In this document: in pieces, positions 17,418-25,497 of the stretch
How the letters are laid out: every line of letters starts with the position of its first letter
Numbering within the stretch: position 1 is the stretch's first letter
Source: Antarcticibacterium arcticum
GTDB lineage: Bacteria > Bacteroidota > Bacteroidia > Flavobacteriales > Flavobacteriaceae
Reading direction: 5' to 3'
NCBI RefSeq assembly: GCF_007993795.1
Contig: NZ_CP042476.1
Location: 1,798,001 to 1,862,000, forward strand
DNA length: 64,000 nucleotides
Program-made: the position numbers and the translations under genes
Notes under the pieces: model-generated
What the model was told of the DNA's origin: nothing
What the model saw: only the letters and a program-made list of their open reading frames with translations
Database searches by the model: none

Positions 17418-18074
17418 TTAAAGTGAATCACTTCTTTCCAGGATCTCGCGTGGGGAACATTCTGCTTCATAATCAAACACAGTAAAAGTGATATCCCTGA
17501 TGTTATCATAGGATTCACATAATTTATGCCCACGCAAAAATTCAGGGTTGTTAATTGCGGCGGTGGTGGGGCTGCCCTCCAGAAGGTCATCGGTTATAAG
17601 AACATATCGGGAACTTTTTACTGAATTCTTCAACAGCCGGTGGGCTTCTATTACCGGTGCGCCATATAATTTCCTGAAACTGCCTAATTCATATTGTCCA
17701 AATTTGCCATAATGGGCTATTAGCTTCAGGGATAATTTAAGGTCCAGATTAAATTCTTTATTTACTTTCTCCTGCTCCCTGTGAAAATTCTCCAGCATAC
17801 CCTCATATTGCTTTAAGATGGCATTTGGCCTCAACTTCCTGCCATACTTATATAATAAAGCCGCATCCCCTTCAATTTCGGAAAGTTCAAGGTCAAGCAG
17901 ATCATTTTCCAATAACGAGGTAAGGAGCCTTTGGGTAATTAACTGGCCGGAAACCAGATCTGTTTGTGTAACAAAACTGGTAAATCCGCTAATATCCGGG
18001 ATCAAAATATTTCCCAGACCTATATTGGCATCTTTTAGTTGCTTTTCATCCCTATTTTCTCCTGCCCTTTTCAA
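17418..18074 (-). CDS. DUF2652 protein, class III nucleotidyl-cyclase-like
   Basis: 218 aa. The N-terminal half matches the class III cyclase core: LIPDISGFTSFV has a metal-type Asp at residue 27 and IEGDAALLYKYG a second Asp at residue 70, with the expected spacing. The C-terminal half (AHRLLKNSVKSSRYVLITDDLL) is typical of DUF2652. Whether it makes a cyclic nucleotide is unproven, because the substrate-specificity residues are not obvious. It is transcribed leftward ahead of the universal stress gene, and a Crp/Fnr gene lies about 3.5 kb away. Confidence 0.75.
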   Translation of the reverse strand: MKRAGENRDEKQLKDANIGLGNILIPDISGFTSFVTQTDLVSGQLITQRLLTSLLENDLLDLELSEIEGDAALLYKYGRKLRPNAILKQYEGMLENFHREQEKVNKEFNLDLKLSLKLIAHYGKFGQYELGSFRKLYGAPVIEAHRLLKNSVKSSRYVLITDDLLEGSPTTAAINNPEFLRGHKLCESYDNIRDITFTVFDYEAECSPREILERSDSL

Positions 18075-18167
18075 AATTGCTTATTTTTTATATGCCTGTA
18101 TTTTTGAGTAAATGTCTTTTCTAATTTAATCAATTTTAAAAGAATTATTATTCGGTTGAGAGATAAT

Positions 18168-18203
18168 AAAAAGGCCCTGCCAGTAAACTGCAGGACCTTT
18201 TAA
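18168..18203 (-). terminator. Terminator after doxX-like gene
   Basis: AAAAGG-C-CCTGC (18169-18180) pairs with GCAGG-A-CCTTTT (18190-18201). On the minus strand the hairpin is followed by T-rich sequence, 18 nt past the DoxX stop. Confidence 0.75.
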
Positions 18204-18220
18204 AAAACCAGTTGGGGTAC

Positions 18221-18658
18221 TTAACGTTTTACAAAAGCTTTATTTTGAAGCGAACCCATTAAAAAATCCAGGGAAAACTTTCCACTTCCCAAAACCAATA
18301 AAGGCAGGTACAGGAAAATATAAAGCAATCCCAGCTCTTTGCTGGCAAATGGATCATTTAGGTGGATCATAAAAACTGCCACCAGCATTGTTATTATAAG
18401 AGGGACACTTGCCAACCTGGTGCCCAATCCAAAAAGTATTAGAATGGAACATATCACTTCAGCAAACACAGTCAAAAAGAGAGAAAACACGGGACTTAAT
18501 CCCATAATTCCGGGAAACTGCACCGGCACTTCTCCCAAAAGCATTTGCAATTTTGGAATCCCGTGAGTAAGCATTAAAACGGCTACTCCTACTCTTAGTA
18601 TCAATAAAACTATATCAACTTGTGTTGTCTTAAAATCTGGACTTAATATTTTGTTCAT
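18221..18658 (-). CDS. DoxX family membrane protein
   Basis: 145 aa with four predicted transmembrane helices (IVLLILRVGVAVLMLTHGI; FSLFLTVFAEVICSILILFG; SVPLIITMLVAVFMI; LGLLYIFLYLPLLVLGSG). The HGIPKL segment after helix 1 and the Glu in AEVICS are typical of DoxX/DoxD-like proteins. These are linked to quinone or thiol redox and oxidative-stress defence, but the biochemistry is not settled. It is the last gene of the YceI/DsbA cluster and has its own terminator. Confidence 0.88.
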   Translation of the reverse strand: MNKILSPDFKTTQVDIVLLILRVGVAVLMLTHGIPKLQMLLGEVPVQFPGIMGLSPVFSLFLTVFAEVICSILILFGLGTRLASVPLIITMLVAVFMIHLNDPFASKELGLLYIFLYLPLLVLGSGKFSLDFLMGSLQNKAFVKR

Positions 18659-18773
18659 TTTATTATTGTTTTCGTAAACCCGGAAGTGTGTTTTTTAATT
18701 CCTGGGGAAAGGAAGCCGGTAAGGAGACCCAGAAATGATTCTTTGAATCCCGGGCTTCCCCCTCAACAGAAGT

Positions 18774-19346
18774 TTATTGTTTTATAAATTCGCCGTTCAC
18801 ATCAATTACTACAGTGTCGCTTAACATTGGTTCAGGAAAATTTGGACCCAGATTAAAATCAGATCTCTTCACCTGCCCGGTAATCGCAAATCCGGAGATC
18901 ATTTTTTTATTCTGGGGATGTTCAATAGATCCCCGGTATAATACCTCAAGGCTTACCGGTTTGGTAATTCCATGAAACGTAAGATTTCCTGTTACTTTGT
19001 ATTTGTTCTCACCTACCTTTTCTGAAGAGGTGCTTTTAAAGGTCATTTCAGGATGTTTTTCAGCATCAAAAAAATCGGCGCTCCTAAGATGGTTATCCCT
19101 CATTTCAATTCCTGTATTTATAGAAGGAACATCAATGGTAATTTCATATTGTGCATCGCTAAAATCTTCACTTTTTGACACAATGTTTCCATCAAATTTG
19201 TCAAAACCACCTTTAATATCGGCTATACCTAAATGGGTGATTTCAAAGGTAACCTGGGTGTGAGCAGGATCTGCCTTCCAGGTTGTTTGTGCAATTAAAG
19301 TGGTGCTTAAAAAAGCGATAAATAAAAAGGAAAATAAATGTTTCAT
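18774..19346 (-). CDS. Secreted YceI family protein
   Basis: 190 aa with a signal peptide (LFIAFLSTTLIAQ). It has a lipocalin-like beta-barrel: WKADPAHTQVTFEITHLGI, then GNIVSKSEDFSDAQYEITID, the conserved NTGIEMRDNHLRSADFFDAEKHPEM segment, and GNLTFHGITKPV. YceI proteins bind long polyisoprenoids such as quinone-like lipids. It is paralogous to the cytoplasmic YceI at 20673. It lies between the DsbA-like and DoxX genes on the same strand. Confidence 0.92.
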   Translation of the reverse strand: MKHLFSFLFIAFLSTTLIAQTTWKADPAHTQVTFEITHLGIADIKGGFDKFDGNIVSKSEDFSDAQYEITIDVPSINTGIEMRDNHLRSADFFDAEKHPEMTFKSTSSEKVGENKYKVTGNLTFHGITKPVSLEVLYRGSIEHPQNKKMISGFAITGQVKRSDFNLGPNFPEPMLSDTVVIDVNGEFIKQ

Positions 19347-19420
19347 AATTATTGGGTTTAATTAAATGTTAATGATCTGTTTTTAATGTATTAATTATTG
19401 TGTTGCAAGTGGACCTTGTT

Positions 19421-20122
19421 CTAATTGCAGTTTCCATCTGTTTCACAGGAATCTCCATTAGAGACTTCCATAGTCGTAATTGTGTTGTTATATCCTTCCC
19501 AGGCTTGCTCCAGGGTCTCTAAAAAGGCTTCTGTTGGTTGAGCGCCGGAGATTGCGTATTTATTATCAAATACAAAAAAAGGTACACCCCTCACCCCTAT
19601 ATTCCGGGCTTCCATTTCATCCTGTTTCACATCATAGGAATAGGCATCAGATTCCAGTGTTTCCTTTACCTCACCACCATCAAGACCTATACTTATTGCG
19701 ATTTTAACCAATTCGGTTAAATCGTCTATATTCTTTGTCTCTTCAAAATGTGCTTTAAAAAGCGCTTCTTCAATTTCATTTCCAAGACCTTTAGATTTTG
19801 CCATTTGGATGAGACGATGTGCCAAAAAGGAATTTGCCGGCACCCCATCTTCAATATTTAGAACTATACCTACTTCATTAGCCATATTTTGGGCTCCGCT
19901 AAACATTTGCCTGGCCTGTGCCTCACTCACACCTTTTGTTTTTACAAAATAATCTAAGGTGCTGCCGGAAGTATCTGTTTTTAAAGTGGGATCAAGCTGA
20001 AAACTTTTCCAAACTATCTTAACTTTATCCTTATCATCAAAATTCTCCAGAGCTGCCTCAAATTTCCTTTTGCCTATGTAGCAAAAGGGACATCTTACGT
20101 CTGACCATATTTTTATTTCCAT
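19421..20122 (-). CDS. DsbA family oxidoreductase, FrnE-like
   Basis: 233 aa, cytoplasmic, with no signal peptide. It has a thioredoxin fold with CPFC in IKIWSDVRCPFCYIGKRKFE, a helical insertion, and the cis-Pro region GVRGVPFFVFDNKYAISGAQ. The extra C-terminal tail SCETDGNCN has two Cys residues, recalling the additional Cys motif of FrnE proteins. The likely role is disulfide isomerisation or thiol repair under oxidative stress. The gene starts 10 nt after the Rossmann-protein gene, so they are co-transcribed. Confidence 0.88.
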   Translation of the reverse strand: MEIKIWSDVRCPFCYIGKRKFEAALENFDDKDKVKIVWKSFQLDPTLKTDTSGSTLDYFVKTKGVSEAQARQMFSGAQNMANEVGIVLNIEDGVPANSFLAHRLIQMAKSKGLGNEIEEALFKAHFEETKNIDDLTELVKIAISIGLDGGEVKETLESDAYSYDVKQDEMEARNIGVRGVPFFVFDNKYAISGAQPTEAFLETLEQAWEGYNNTITTMEVSNGDSCETDGNCN

Positions 20123-20132
20123 TTCTCTTGTT

Positions 20133-20612
20133 TTAATTTATCTGAATTCCGGAAGGTTCAAAGAGCCTTTTAACTTCGGCTTTGACTTTAATATCCTCAC
20201 TGCATACTTTTATATTCTTCTGCTGTGTGCTGAACGCCACCTGCACCACCATTGAGTTTGGCAGAAGTTTTTTTAGCCCTCCTATTTCCTGAGGCCCTAT
20301 CTCATCTGAAATTACCAGGACAATTTTTTGTGTGGCTACTTCCTTTATTCTTTCCATATGTGAACTCCTATTAGCATCTGGTTTATAAAGAACGATTATA
20401 TCTGCCTCCCAACATCCTTCCCTTTCACAGCCGGTAAAATCGATCTCCCCAATGGTTTTCAGGTCCCGAAGTTCCTTTTTCAATTCTTTCTTTAATGCTT
20501 CATCTTCCGAAACAAAAAGCAACCTGAGATCCAGCCTGGCCAGTATTTCCAGCATTGCCGGGGAAAATTTTCCGGTATCTCCTAAAATTGCCATTGTTTT
20601 TGGTGTCATCAT
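20133..20612 (-). CDS. Rossmann-like NAD(P)-binding protein (F420H2:NADP reductase-like)
   Basis: 159 aa from the ATG at 20612 (MMTPKTMAILGDTG). An N-terminal nucleotide-binding strand-loop (MAILGDTGKFSPAMLEIL) is followed by two further Rossmann-like strands (LRLLFVSED, ADIIVLYKPD). Later Cys residues occur in FTGCEREGCWEADI. The pattern resembles NADPH-dependent F420 or NAD(P)-binding domain proteins, but it lacks a clear catalytic domain. The reading from 20651 adds 13 unlikely residues. It sits between yceI and dsbA-like genes in a tight operon. Confidence 0.6.
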   Translation of the reverse strand: MMTPKTMAILGDTGKFSPAMLEILARLDLRLLFVSEDEALKKELKKELRDLKTIGEIDFTGCEREGCWEADIIVLYKPDANRSSHMERIKEVATQKIVLVISDEIGPQEIGGLKKLLPNSMVVQVAFSTQQKNIKVCSEDIKVKAEVKRLFEPSGIQIN

Positions 20613-20672
20613 ATGTTGTTTTAAAAACAGTTGGGGGAAAGTGGGCTTCACCTTCCCCCCCTGTTATAATAA

Positions 20673-21200
20673 TTATGCCTGTTTTACAAATTGAACTTCT
20701 ACGTTCAATTTTACCTGGTCGCTTACCACAACACTTCCGGCCTCTGTAACCGCATCCCAGGTCAATCCAAAATCTTTTCGGCTTATTTTTCCACTCACAG
20801 TTAAACCAGCTTTGGTTTGCCCGTAGGGATCTACAACCACACCCCCAAAATCAACGTCAAGTGTAACCGGCTTCGTGGTATTACGTATAGTTAATTGCCC
20901 ATGCATTTTATCGTCGCTCACATCAAAACTTTCCGCTTTAAAGCTCATTTCAGCATGTTCTCCAGCTGCAAAGAAGTCGGCAGATCGTAAATGCTCATCT
21001 CTTTGCGCGTTATTGGTATCAATGGATTGAACATCGGCTTTAAATTGGACGTTCTTCACGCTTTTAAATTCTTCACCTTCCGTTTCAGCATTTCCTTCAA
21101 ACACTTTAAATCTACCGGTTACCGTTGAGATCATTAAATGTTTCACTTTAAAAGTTACTTCGCTGTGTGTAGGGTCAATACTCCATTTTGTAGTTGCCAT
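20673..21200 (-). CDS. Cytoplasmic YceI family protein
   Basis: 175 aa without a signal peptide. It starts MATTKWSIDPTHSEVTFKVKHLMISTVTG and has the family segments NAQRDEHLRSADFFAAGEHAEMSFKAES and GQLTIRNTTKPVTLDVDFGG. Its length and barrel pattern match polyisoprenoid-binding YceI. It is the first gene of a leftward series and is preceded by a well-spaced promoter and a CRP-like operator (see separate entries). It is paralogous to the secreted copy at 18774, suggesting lipid handling on both sides of the membrane. Confidence 0.93.
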   Translation of the reverse strand: MATTKWSIDPTHSEVTFKVKHLMISTVTGRFKVFEGNAETEGEEFKSVKNVQFKADVQSIDTNNAQRDEHLRSADFFAAGEHAEMSFKAESFDVSDDKMHGQLTIRNTTKPVTLDVDFGGVVVDPYGQTKAGLTVSGKISRKDFGLTWDAVTEAGSVVVSDQVKLNVEVQFVKQA

Positions 21201-21236
21201 AAATTCAGTTTTTAGTTATTAATAATAATTACACTG

Positions 21237-21267
21237 CAAATTTAGGAGCATCATTAGTCAGCGCAAA
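21237..21267 (-). promoter_or_regulatory. Bacteroidota housekeeping promoter of the yceI series
   Basis: On the minus strand TTTG (21264-21267) is followed after exactly 19 nt by TAAATTTG (21237-21244), matching the TTTG / TAnnTTTG consensus. It lies about 37 nt ahead of the yceI ATG. Confidence 0.75.
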
Positions 21268-21288
21268 TGACCTATGATAAGAAATGAA

Positions 21289-21304
21289 TGTGATCTAAGT
21301 CACG
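21289..21304. promoter_or_regulatory. CRP/FNR-type operator
   Basis: TGTGATCTAAGTCACG matches TGTGA-N6-TCACA at nine of ten consensus positions. Its centre is about 63 nt upstream of the start site implied by the -7 element, near the classical class I activator position. It lies beside a Crp/Fnr regulator gene. Confidence 0.65.
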
Positions 21305-21369
21305 GTTTTCACTTAAAGGGCTGTTAAGAAAATTTTGAAAATGCAGGATATTGGGCTGATAACTGAAAT

Positions 21370-21963
21370 CTAAGAACCCGCCGCGAGCTGACTTCTCAAA
21401 CGGCTTAGGGTTTCGCGGGTAACACCAATGTAGGATGCGATCATATGTTGGGGCACTCTTTGAGTAATATCCGGAAAATCCCGGATAAGCGAATTGTAAC
21501 GCTCTTCTGCAGTGGTGGTCATGGTGCCCATGAGGCGTCGTTGGGTGGCAATAAGATTGTTTTGGATAAGCACTCTAAAATAACGTTCAAAAGCAGGCAC
21601 TTCATTAAGCAACTGGTCCCAGGAGCTTTTGGTAATGAGCAGAAGCTCACTGTCCTCAAGGGCTTCAATATTATATTCTGAAGGTTCCCCGGTGAGAAAG
21701 CTGTAAAGGTCTGCTACCCACCAGCCCTGCATCCCAAACTGTAATATATGTTCATTTCCCTTATCATCTACCCTGAAACTACGCAGAAGCCCCTTCTCCA
21801 CAAAGGTGGTATATATGCATGGGTCACCATCCTGCAGCAAAAAACGTTTTTTCCTTAATTTTTTGGGAATGAACATGGTTTTGGCAAATTCAAACTCCTC
21901 CCGGGAAATATGGATATTTTCCTTTAGTTTCTTTTCCAGAAATTCAAACATATTGGAATCCAT
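21370..21963 (-). CDS. Crp/Fnr family transcriptional regulator
   Basis: 197 aa. The N-terminal cyclic-nucleotide-binding-like beta-roll (KKRFLLQDGDPCIYTTFVEKGLLRSF ... FGMQGWWVADLYSFLTGE) lacks the exact cAMP phosphate-binding RxS pattern. The short C-terminal winged HTH is DITQRVPQHMIASYIGVTRETLSRLRSQL. It has no Cys cluster for an FeS centre. The ligand is unknown. A CRP-like palindrome just past its 3' end, ahead of the yceI series, is the obvious candidate target. Confidence 0.9.
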   Translation of the reverse strand: MDSNMFEFLEKKLKENIHISREEFEFAKTMFIPKKLRKKRFLLQDGDPCIYTTFVEKGLLRSFRVDDKGNEHILQFGMQGWWVADLYSFLTGEPSEYNIEALEDSELLLITKSSWDQLLNEVPAFERYFRVLIQNNLIATQRRLMGTMTTTAEERYNSLIRDFPDITQRVPQHMIASYIGVTRETLSRLRSQLAAGS

Positions 21964-22075
21964 ATTAAAGGTATTGTCGATTTAGAAAAAAGAAGCGATT
22001 TATATTATTACCAGAAATCTGATAAATTTTTATAAAAATAAGAAAATTAGGTGGGTTATGAGGTTTTATACCAAT

Positions 22076-22990
22076 TTATGAAAGTGGCTCGGGAGAGGGA
22101 TTGGACCTGGATTTAAAGGGATCTTCCGGTAGGGGTATGAATTCGTGATCATCATTGGGAGGCAGTATAATTCTTCCCTGTTTCCAGTCCTCTTTTGCCT
22201 GTTCTATTCTTTCCTTTCTCGAGGAAACAAAATTCCACCAGATAAAGCGCTCGCCCAGGGGCTCCCCTCCCATTACCATAAGTTCGGCTCCTGTTTTGGT
22301 AGTTATAACAGGATCAACATCTTTTTCAAAAACAAGCATTTGCCCCGCTATATAGGCAGTTCCAGACACTTCCAAACTTCCTTTCGCAATGTAAATGGCC
22401 CTTTCACTATGTTTTTGAGGCAAACCATAGCGCGCATTTTTATCAAGTTTTACGTGAAGGTAAAAGAGCGGGGAAAGGGTTTCCACATGGTTGTTAAGGC
22501 CGTAAGCATCTCCGGCAATCAACCGCATCCACACCCCTGTATCTGTATATACCGCCAGATCTTCCGGTTTATAATTCTTAAAACTTGGATTGGCTTCCTC
22601 AAATTTTTCAGGCAGGGCAACCCAGGTTTGAATAAGCTCGAGCGAATTTTCTGCAAGTATGCCCGGGTCTTCAAATCTTTCAGAATGTGAGATCCCGCTT
22701 CCGGCGGTCATCCAGTTCACCTCGCCGGGTCTAATAATTTGTTTTACACCCAGGCTATCCCGGTGTACCAATTGGCCACTAAAAAGATAACTCACGGTAG
22801 ATAGCCCAATATGAGGATGCGGTAAAACATCCATAGATTTTTTTAGATCGGGCCTTAAGTCAACGGGTCCGCCATGGTCCATAAAAATAAATGGGCCCAC
22901 CATTCTTTGTTTTCTAAACGGCAGGATACGTTTTACGCGCATTCCTTCCCCCAGGGATGCCTCCCGGGAATCAATTACGAGCTTTACCAT
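22076..22990 (-). CDS. Pirin family protein
   Basis: 304 aa bicupin. The N-terminal cupin has the metal-ligand motif LPHPHIGLSTVSYLFSG, a further His in QLVHRDSLG and the MTAGSGISHSERF segment with its His-x3-Glu-like ligand. The C-terminal cupin ends VMGGEPLGERFIWWNFVSS. Pirins are Fe-dependent, often quercetinase-like, and respond to oxidative stress. It is transcribed leftward ahead of the Crp/Fnr gene, with a 112-nt gap. Confidence 0.93.
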   Translation of the reverse strand: MVKLVIDSREASLGEGMRVKRILPFRKQRMVGPFIFMDHGGPVDLRPDLKKSMDVLPHPHIGLSTVSYLFSGQLVHRDSLGVKQIIRPGEVNWMTAGSGISHSERFEDPGILAENSLELIQTWVALPEKFEEANPSFKNYKPEDLAVYTDTGVWMRLIAGDAYGLNNHVETLSPLFYLHVKLDKNARYGLPQKHSERAIYIAKGSLEVSGTAYIAGQMLVFEKDVDPVITTKTGAELMVMGGEPLGERFIWWNFVSSRKERIEQAKEDWKQGRIILPPNDDHEFIPLPEDPFKSRSNPSPEPLS

Positions 22991-23141
22991 ATTTTCTTTT
23001 TATTTTTATTGTTCCTTTAAAATTGGTATAAGATTAAAGATAATTAATAAGCCTTAACCCGCAGCTATTTATCTAAGGTTTGCCTGGTGTATGTTTAGCA
23101 GGAAATTAAACCAACTTATAAAATAATTTAAAAATAATACT

Positions 23142-23426
23142 ATGGTAAATATTGAAAGAGAGGACAATAACAAAAAAGGCCGTTGGGTGATTTATGAAGA
23201 TGGAAAGGAAGCCGGTGAAATGACATTTACCTGGGCCGGCGATAATAAATTCATTATTGACCATACCGGAGTGAATGAAAATTATAATGGAAAAGGATTT
23301 GGAATAAAACTGGTGATGGCTGCCATAGATTATGCCCGTAAAAACAATTTAAAAATTATCCCGCTTTGTCCCTATGCAAAAAAGGTGATGGACAAAGATA
23401 GCAGTACCAATGACGTAAGATTTTGA
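23142..23426 (+). CDS. Small GNAT-like N-acetyltransferase (YjdJ type)
   Basis: 94 aa. It has a compact acetyltransferase half-domain: GEMTFTWAGDNKFIIDHTGVNENYNGKGFGIKLVMAAIDYARKNNLKIIPLCPYAKKVM. The acetyl-CoA pyrophosphate-loop equivalent is NGKGFGIKL, and the C-terminal CPYAKKVM motif is characteristic of this DUF-type GNAT. The acceptor substrate is unknown. It stands alone, divergent from pirin. Confidence 0.85.
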   Translation: MVNIEREDNNKKGRWVIYEDGKEAGEMTFTWAGDNKFIIDHTGVNENYNGKGFGIKLVMAAIDYARKNNLKIIPLCPYAKKVMDKDSSTNDVRF

Positions 23427-23517
23427 AGCTGGAATCCTTAACTGAAATCCCCTTTTTATATCTAATATTTAAAATTCGTAAATTGTACAGCGAATTAAAG
23501 GATCCAATATCATTCCC

Positions 23518-23676
23518 ATGGCCAAAAAAGGAGTTGAAAAAAATACTGCCAACAAGGCAAAACACACCAAACTTTTAAAAAAGAAAAAAGAGAAGCTGCG
23601 GAAAGAAAAGGAAACCCATAAAGCCAAACTTAAAGCTATTTTGGATAAAGCAAAGGCTCAGAGGAGTGTCGACTAA
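23518..23676 (+). CDS. 52-aa Lys-rich basic protein
   Basis: The peptide starts MAKKGVEKNTANKAKHTKLL and continues as a highly charged Lys/Glu helix ending KAKAQRSVD. It is followed 35 nt later by a strong terminator. Its composition resembles the 40-aa ORF at 16683 and suggests a nucleic-acid or ribosome associated role. No recognised family. Confidence 0.55.
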   Translation: MAKKGVEKNTANKAKHTKLLKKKKEKLRKEKETHKAKLKAILDKAKAQRSVD

Positions 23677-23710
23677 ACCCATTTTAAGTAACATTATTGC
23701 ATATTGACCC

Positions 23711-23744
23711 AATCCGCCGAATTTCAATTTCGGCGGATTTTTTT
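23711..23744 (+). terminator. Rho-independent terminator
   Basis: AATCCGCCGAA (23711-23721) pairs with TTCGGCGGATT (23729-23739) and is followed by TTTTT. It is an 11-bp perfect stem. Confidence 0.92.
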
Positions 23745-23878
23745 GCTTTTATAGAAATAATCAAGACTTCACGATAAAAAGGCATCTTTCTTGATGACCT
23801 ATCAAACAACTACACCCACCATTAATTTGTATTCAATTTTTTAGCTATTTATTTATTAACTCAAAAACCCTACAATTT

Positions 23879-24595
23879 ATGGAAGTCAAGAAAAATTACA
23901 AAGCCGATCTGTCCAAACGTTCCCTCTTATTTCTTCAGCTGGGCCTTATTGTGGTCCTGTTTTTTATTTATATGGGTATAGAATGGAAAACCTATGCCGC
24001 AAGAGATAATTTCAGGGAGCAAATAAGCATGGAGGAGCCCGAGGAGGAAATAATTCCTATTACCGAATTTAAGACCACTCCACCACCAAAACTTCCCGCT
24101 CCTCCCGAAGTTATTGAGGTGGTTCCCGATGATCCCGATGTGATTGAAGACCCTATTCAATCTACAGAAAGCAGCCAGGAAGACATTATAGATATTGATA
24201 AAATTGAGGAAGCGCCGGCCGATGACCCAATAGAACCCGTCCCGTTTTTCCTTATAGAGAACGTCCCCGTTTACCCTGGATGTGAAGGCCTGGCAAATAA
24301 TGAAGAACGTAAACAATGTATGAGTGAAAAGATCACAGATTTTGTAAATAAAAAATTCAACCACGATCTTGGGAATCAACTGGGACTTACCGGGATAAAC
24401 CGGATACACGTACTTTTCCAGATTGATGCCAATGGGAATATTGTGGGCGTCCAATCCCGTGCTCCCCACCCTAAACTTGAACAGGAGGCTGCGCGAATAA
24501 TTAAATCCCTTCCCAAAATGAAACCCGGGATGCAAAGGGGAAAAGCGGTCCCTGTCTCTTACAACTTACCCATTGCTTTTAAAGTACAGGAGTGA
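23879..24595 (+). CDS. tonB: Energy transducer TonB
   Basis: 238 aa. It has one N-terminal transmembrane anchor (SLLFLQLGLIVVLFFIYMGI) and an acidic, Pro-rich periplasmic linker (PPPKLPAPPEVIEVVPDDPD). The C-terminal TonB domain includes VPVYPGCEGL, INRIHVLFQIDANGNIVGV and the PVSYNLPIAF ending. It couples the inner-membrane proton gradient to outer-membrane TonB-dependent receptors such as the one at 37404. ExbB/ExbD genes are not in the window. A terminator follows at 24622. Confidence 0.92.
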   Translation: MEVKKNYKADLSKRSLLFLQLGLIVVLFFIYMGIEWKTYAARDNFREQISMEEPEEEIIPITEFKTTPPPKLPAPPEVIEVVPDDPDVIEDPIQSTESSQEDIIDIDKIEEAPADDPIEPVPFFLIENVPVYPGCEGLANNEERKQCMSEKITDFVNKKFNHDLGNQLGLTGINRIHVLFQIDANGNIVGVQSRAPHPKLEQEAARIIKSLPKMKPGMQRGKAVPVSYNLPIAFKVQE

Positions 24596-24621
24596 TCCTA
24601 AAGTGATGATATTTTTAAAGG

Positions 24622-24651
24622 AAACTTCTGCTTTTTGCAGAAGTTTTTTTT
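24622..24651 (+). terminator. tonB terminator
   Basis: AAACTTCTGC (24622-24631) pairs with GCAGAAGTTT (24637-24646), with a 5-T loop and a T-run after the stem. Confidence 0.92.
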
Positions 24652-24835
24652 GTAACACCCTGAAAATTAGTTTTCCACGATCCAAATCAATGACATTTGT
24701 CATTCTTTTTATTTAAAATACATTTTAAATTTATAACTGGTAATCCCGAAATATCTTTATGAGGCTTGCCACCATATTGACTTAATTGGAAGAAATCCTC
24801 CCGAATAGATTTTATTAATATTAAAAAAGAATATC

Positions 24836-25342
24836 ATGAAAAATTTGATTTTGGGTTTATTTCTATTTGGGCTAACCACCCAACTTTCAGCGCAAATTAT
24901 TGAACTGCCTGAAATTGAAATTGTGGGGGTAAATTACAAATACCTTGCTGCAGCGGGAGAGTCTGATGCTCCCATTCCGGTAAAAATGCTCCAGCGGCAG
25001 GCTGCTGTATATGATATAAAAGCTGCCGAATTCTATGATGATGAATATGATAATTACAGTATTTCCTTTTTTATTCCTGAGGGAAGAATCCTTGCTTCTT
25101 ATGATAAAGACGGAAATGTGCTAAGGACCATTGAAAAATATAAAAATCTCGACTTACCTCCTGCCGTATCTCAGGCTATTTCAAAAAATTACAATGGATG
25201 GACCATGACCAAAAATGCCTATTTGGTGAATTACCATGACAGGAAAGGAGTAACCAAAAAAGAATATAAGATCCTTCTTGAAAAAGACAATCAGCGAATG
25301 AGAGTAAAAACCGATGAGAACGGGGTTATCATAAAATCTTAA
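24836..25342 (+). CDS. Secreted hypothetical protein, PepSY-like
   Basis: 168 aa with signal peptide MKNLILGLFLFGLTTQLSA-Q. The mature part has a beta-alpha-beta pattern with DKDGNVLRTIEKYKNLDLPPAVSQAISKNYNGW and a Lys-rich C-terminal strand pair, similar to Flavobacteriaceae PepSY-like periplasmic proteins. Homologues are sometimes labelled nicotinate-nucleotide adenylyltransferase, but none of that enzyme's HxGH motifs are present, so I do not use that name. It stands alone. Confidence 0.65.
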   Translation: MKNLILGLFLFGLTTQLSAQIIELPEIEIVGVNYKYLAAAGESDAPIPVKMLQRQAAVYDIKAAEFYDDEYDNYSISFFIPEGRILASYDKDGNVLRTIEKYKNLDLPPAVSQAISKNYNGWTMTKNAYLVNYHDRKGVTKKEYKILLEKDNQRMRVKTDENGVIIKS

Positions 25343-25497
25343 GTATCACCGGAAATAACAATGGAATTCTTAAGCTGAAACTACAGTTCTTACCTTTGTG
25401 AAAGAATACTGTGCTTCTAAAAATAGTTTAAGTTATTTCATTGATCCGGGAAACGGGAGGCAGTAGCCTTCCGTTTCTTTTTTAAACCACTAATAAT

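Noticed and set aside
22145..22690. 181-residue open frame antisense to the pirin gene
   Set aside because: The pirin frame has full cupin motifs; the antisense product has no recognisable pattern.
23927..24535. 202-residue open frame antisense to tonB
   Set aside because: TonB domain and anchor are clear on the plus strand; the antisense frame is a shadow.
24836..25342. Nicotinate-nucleotide adenylyltransferase
   Set aside because: It has a signal peptide and lacks the nucleotidyltransferase HxGH motif.
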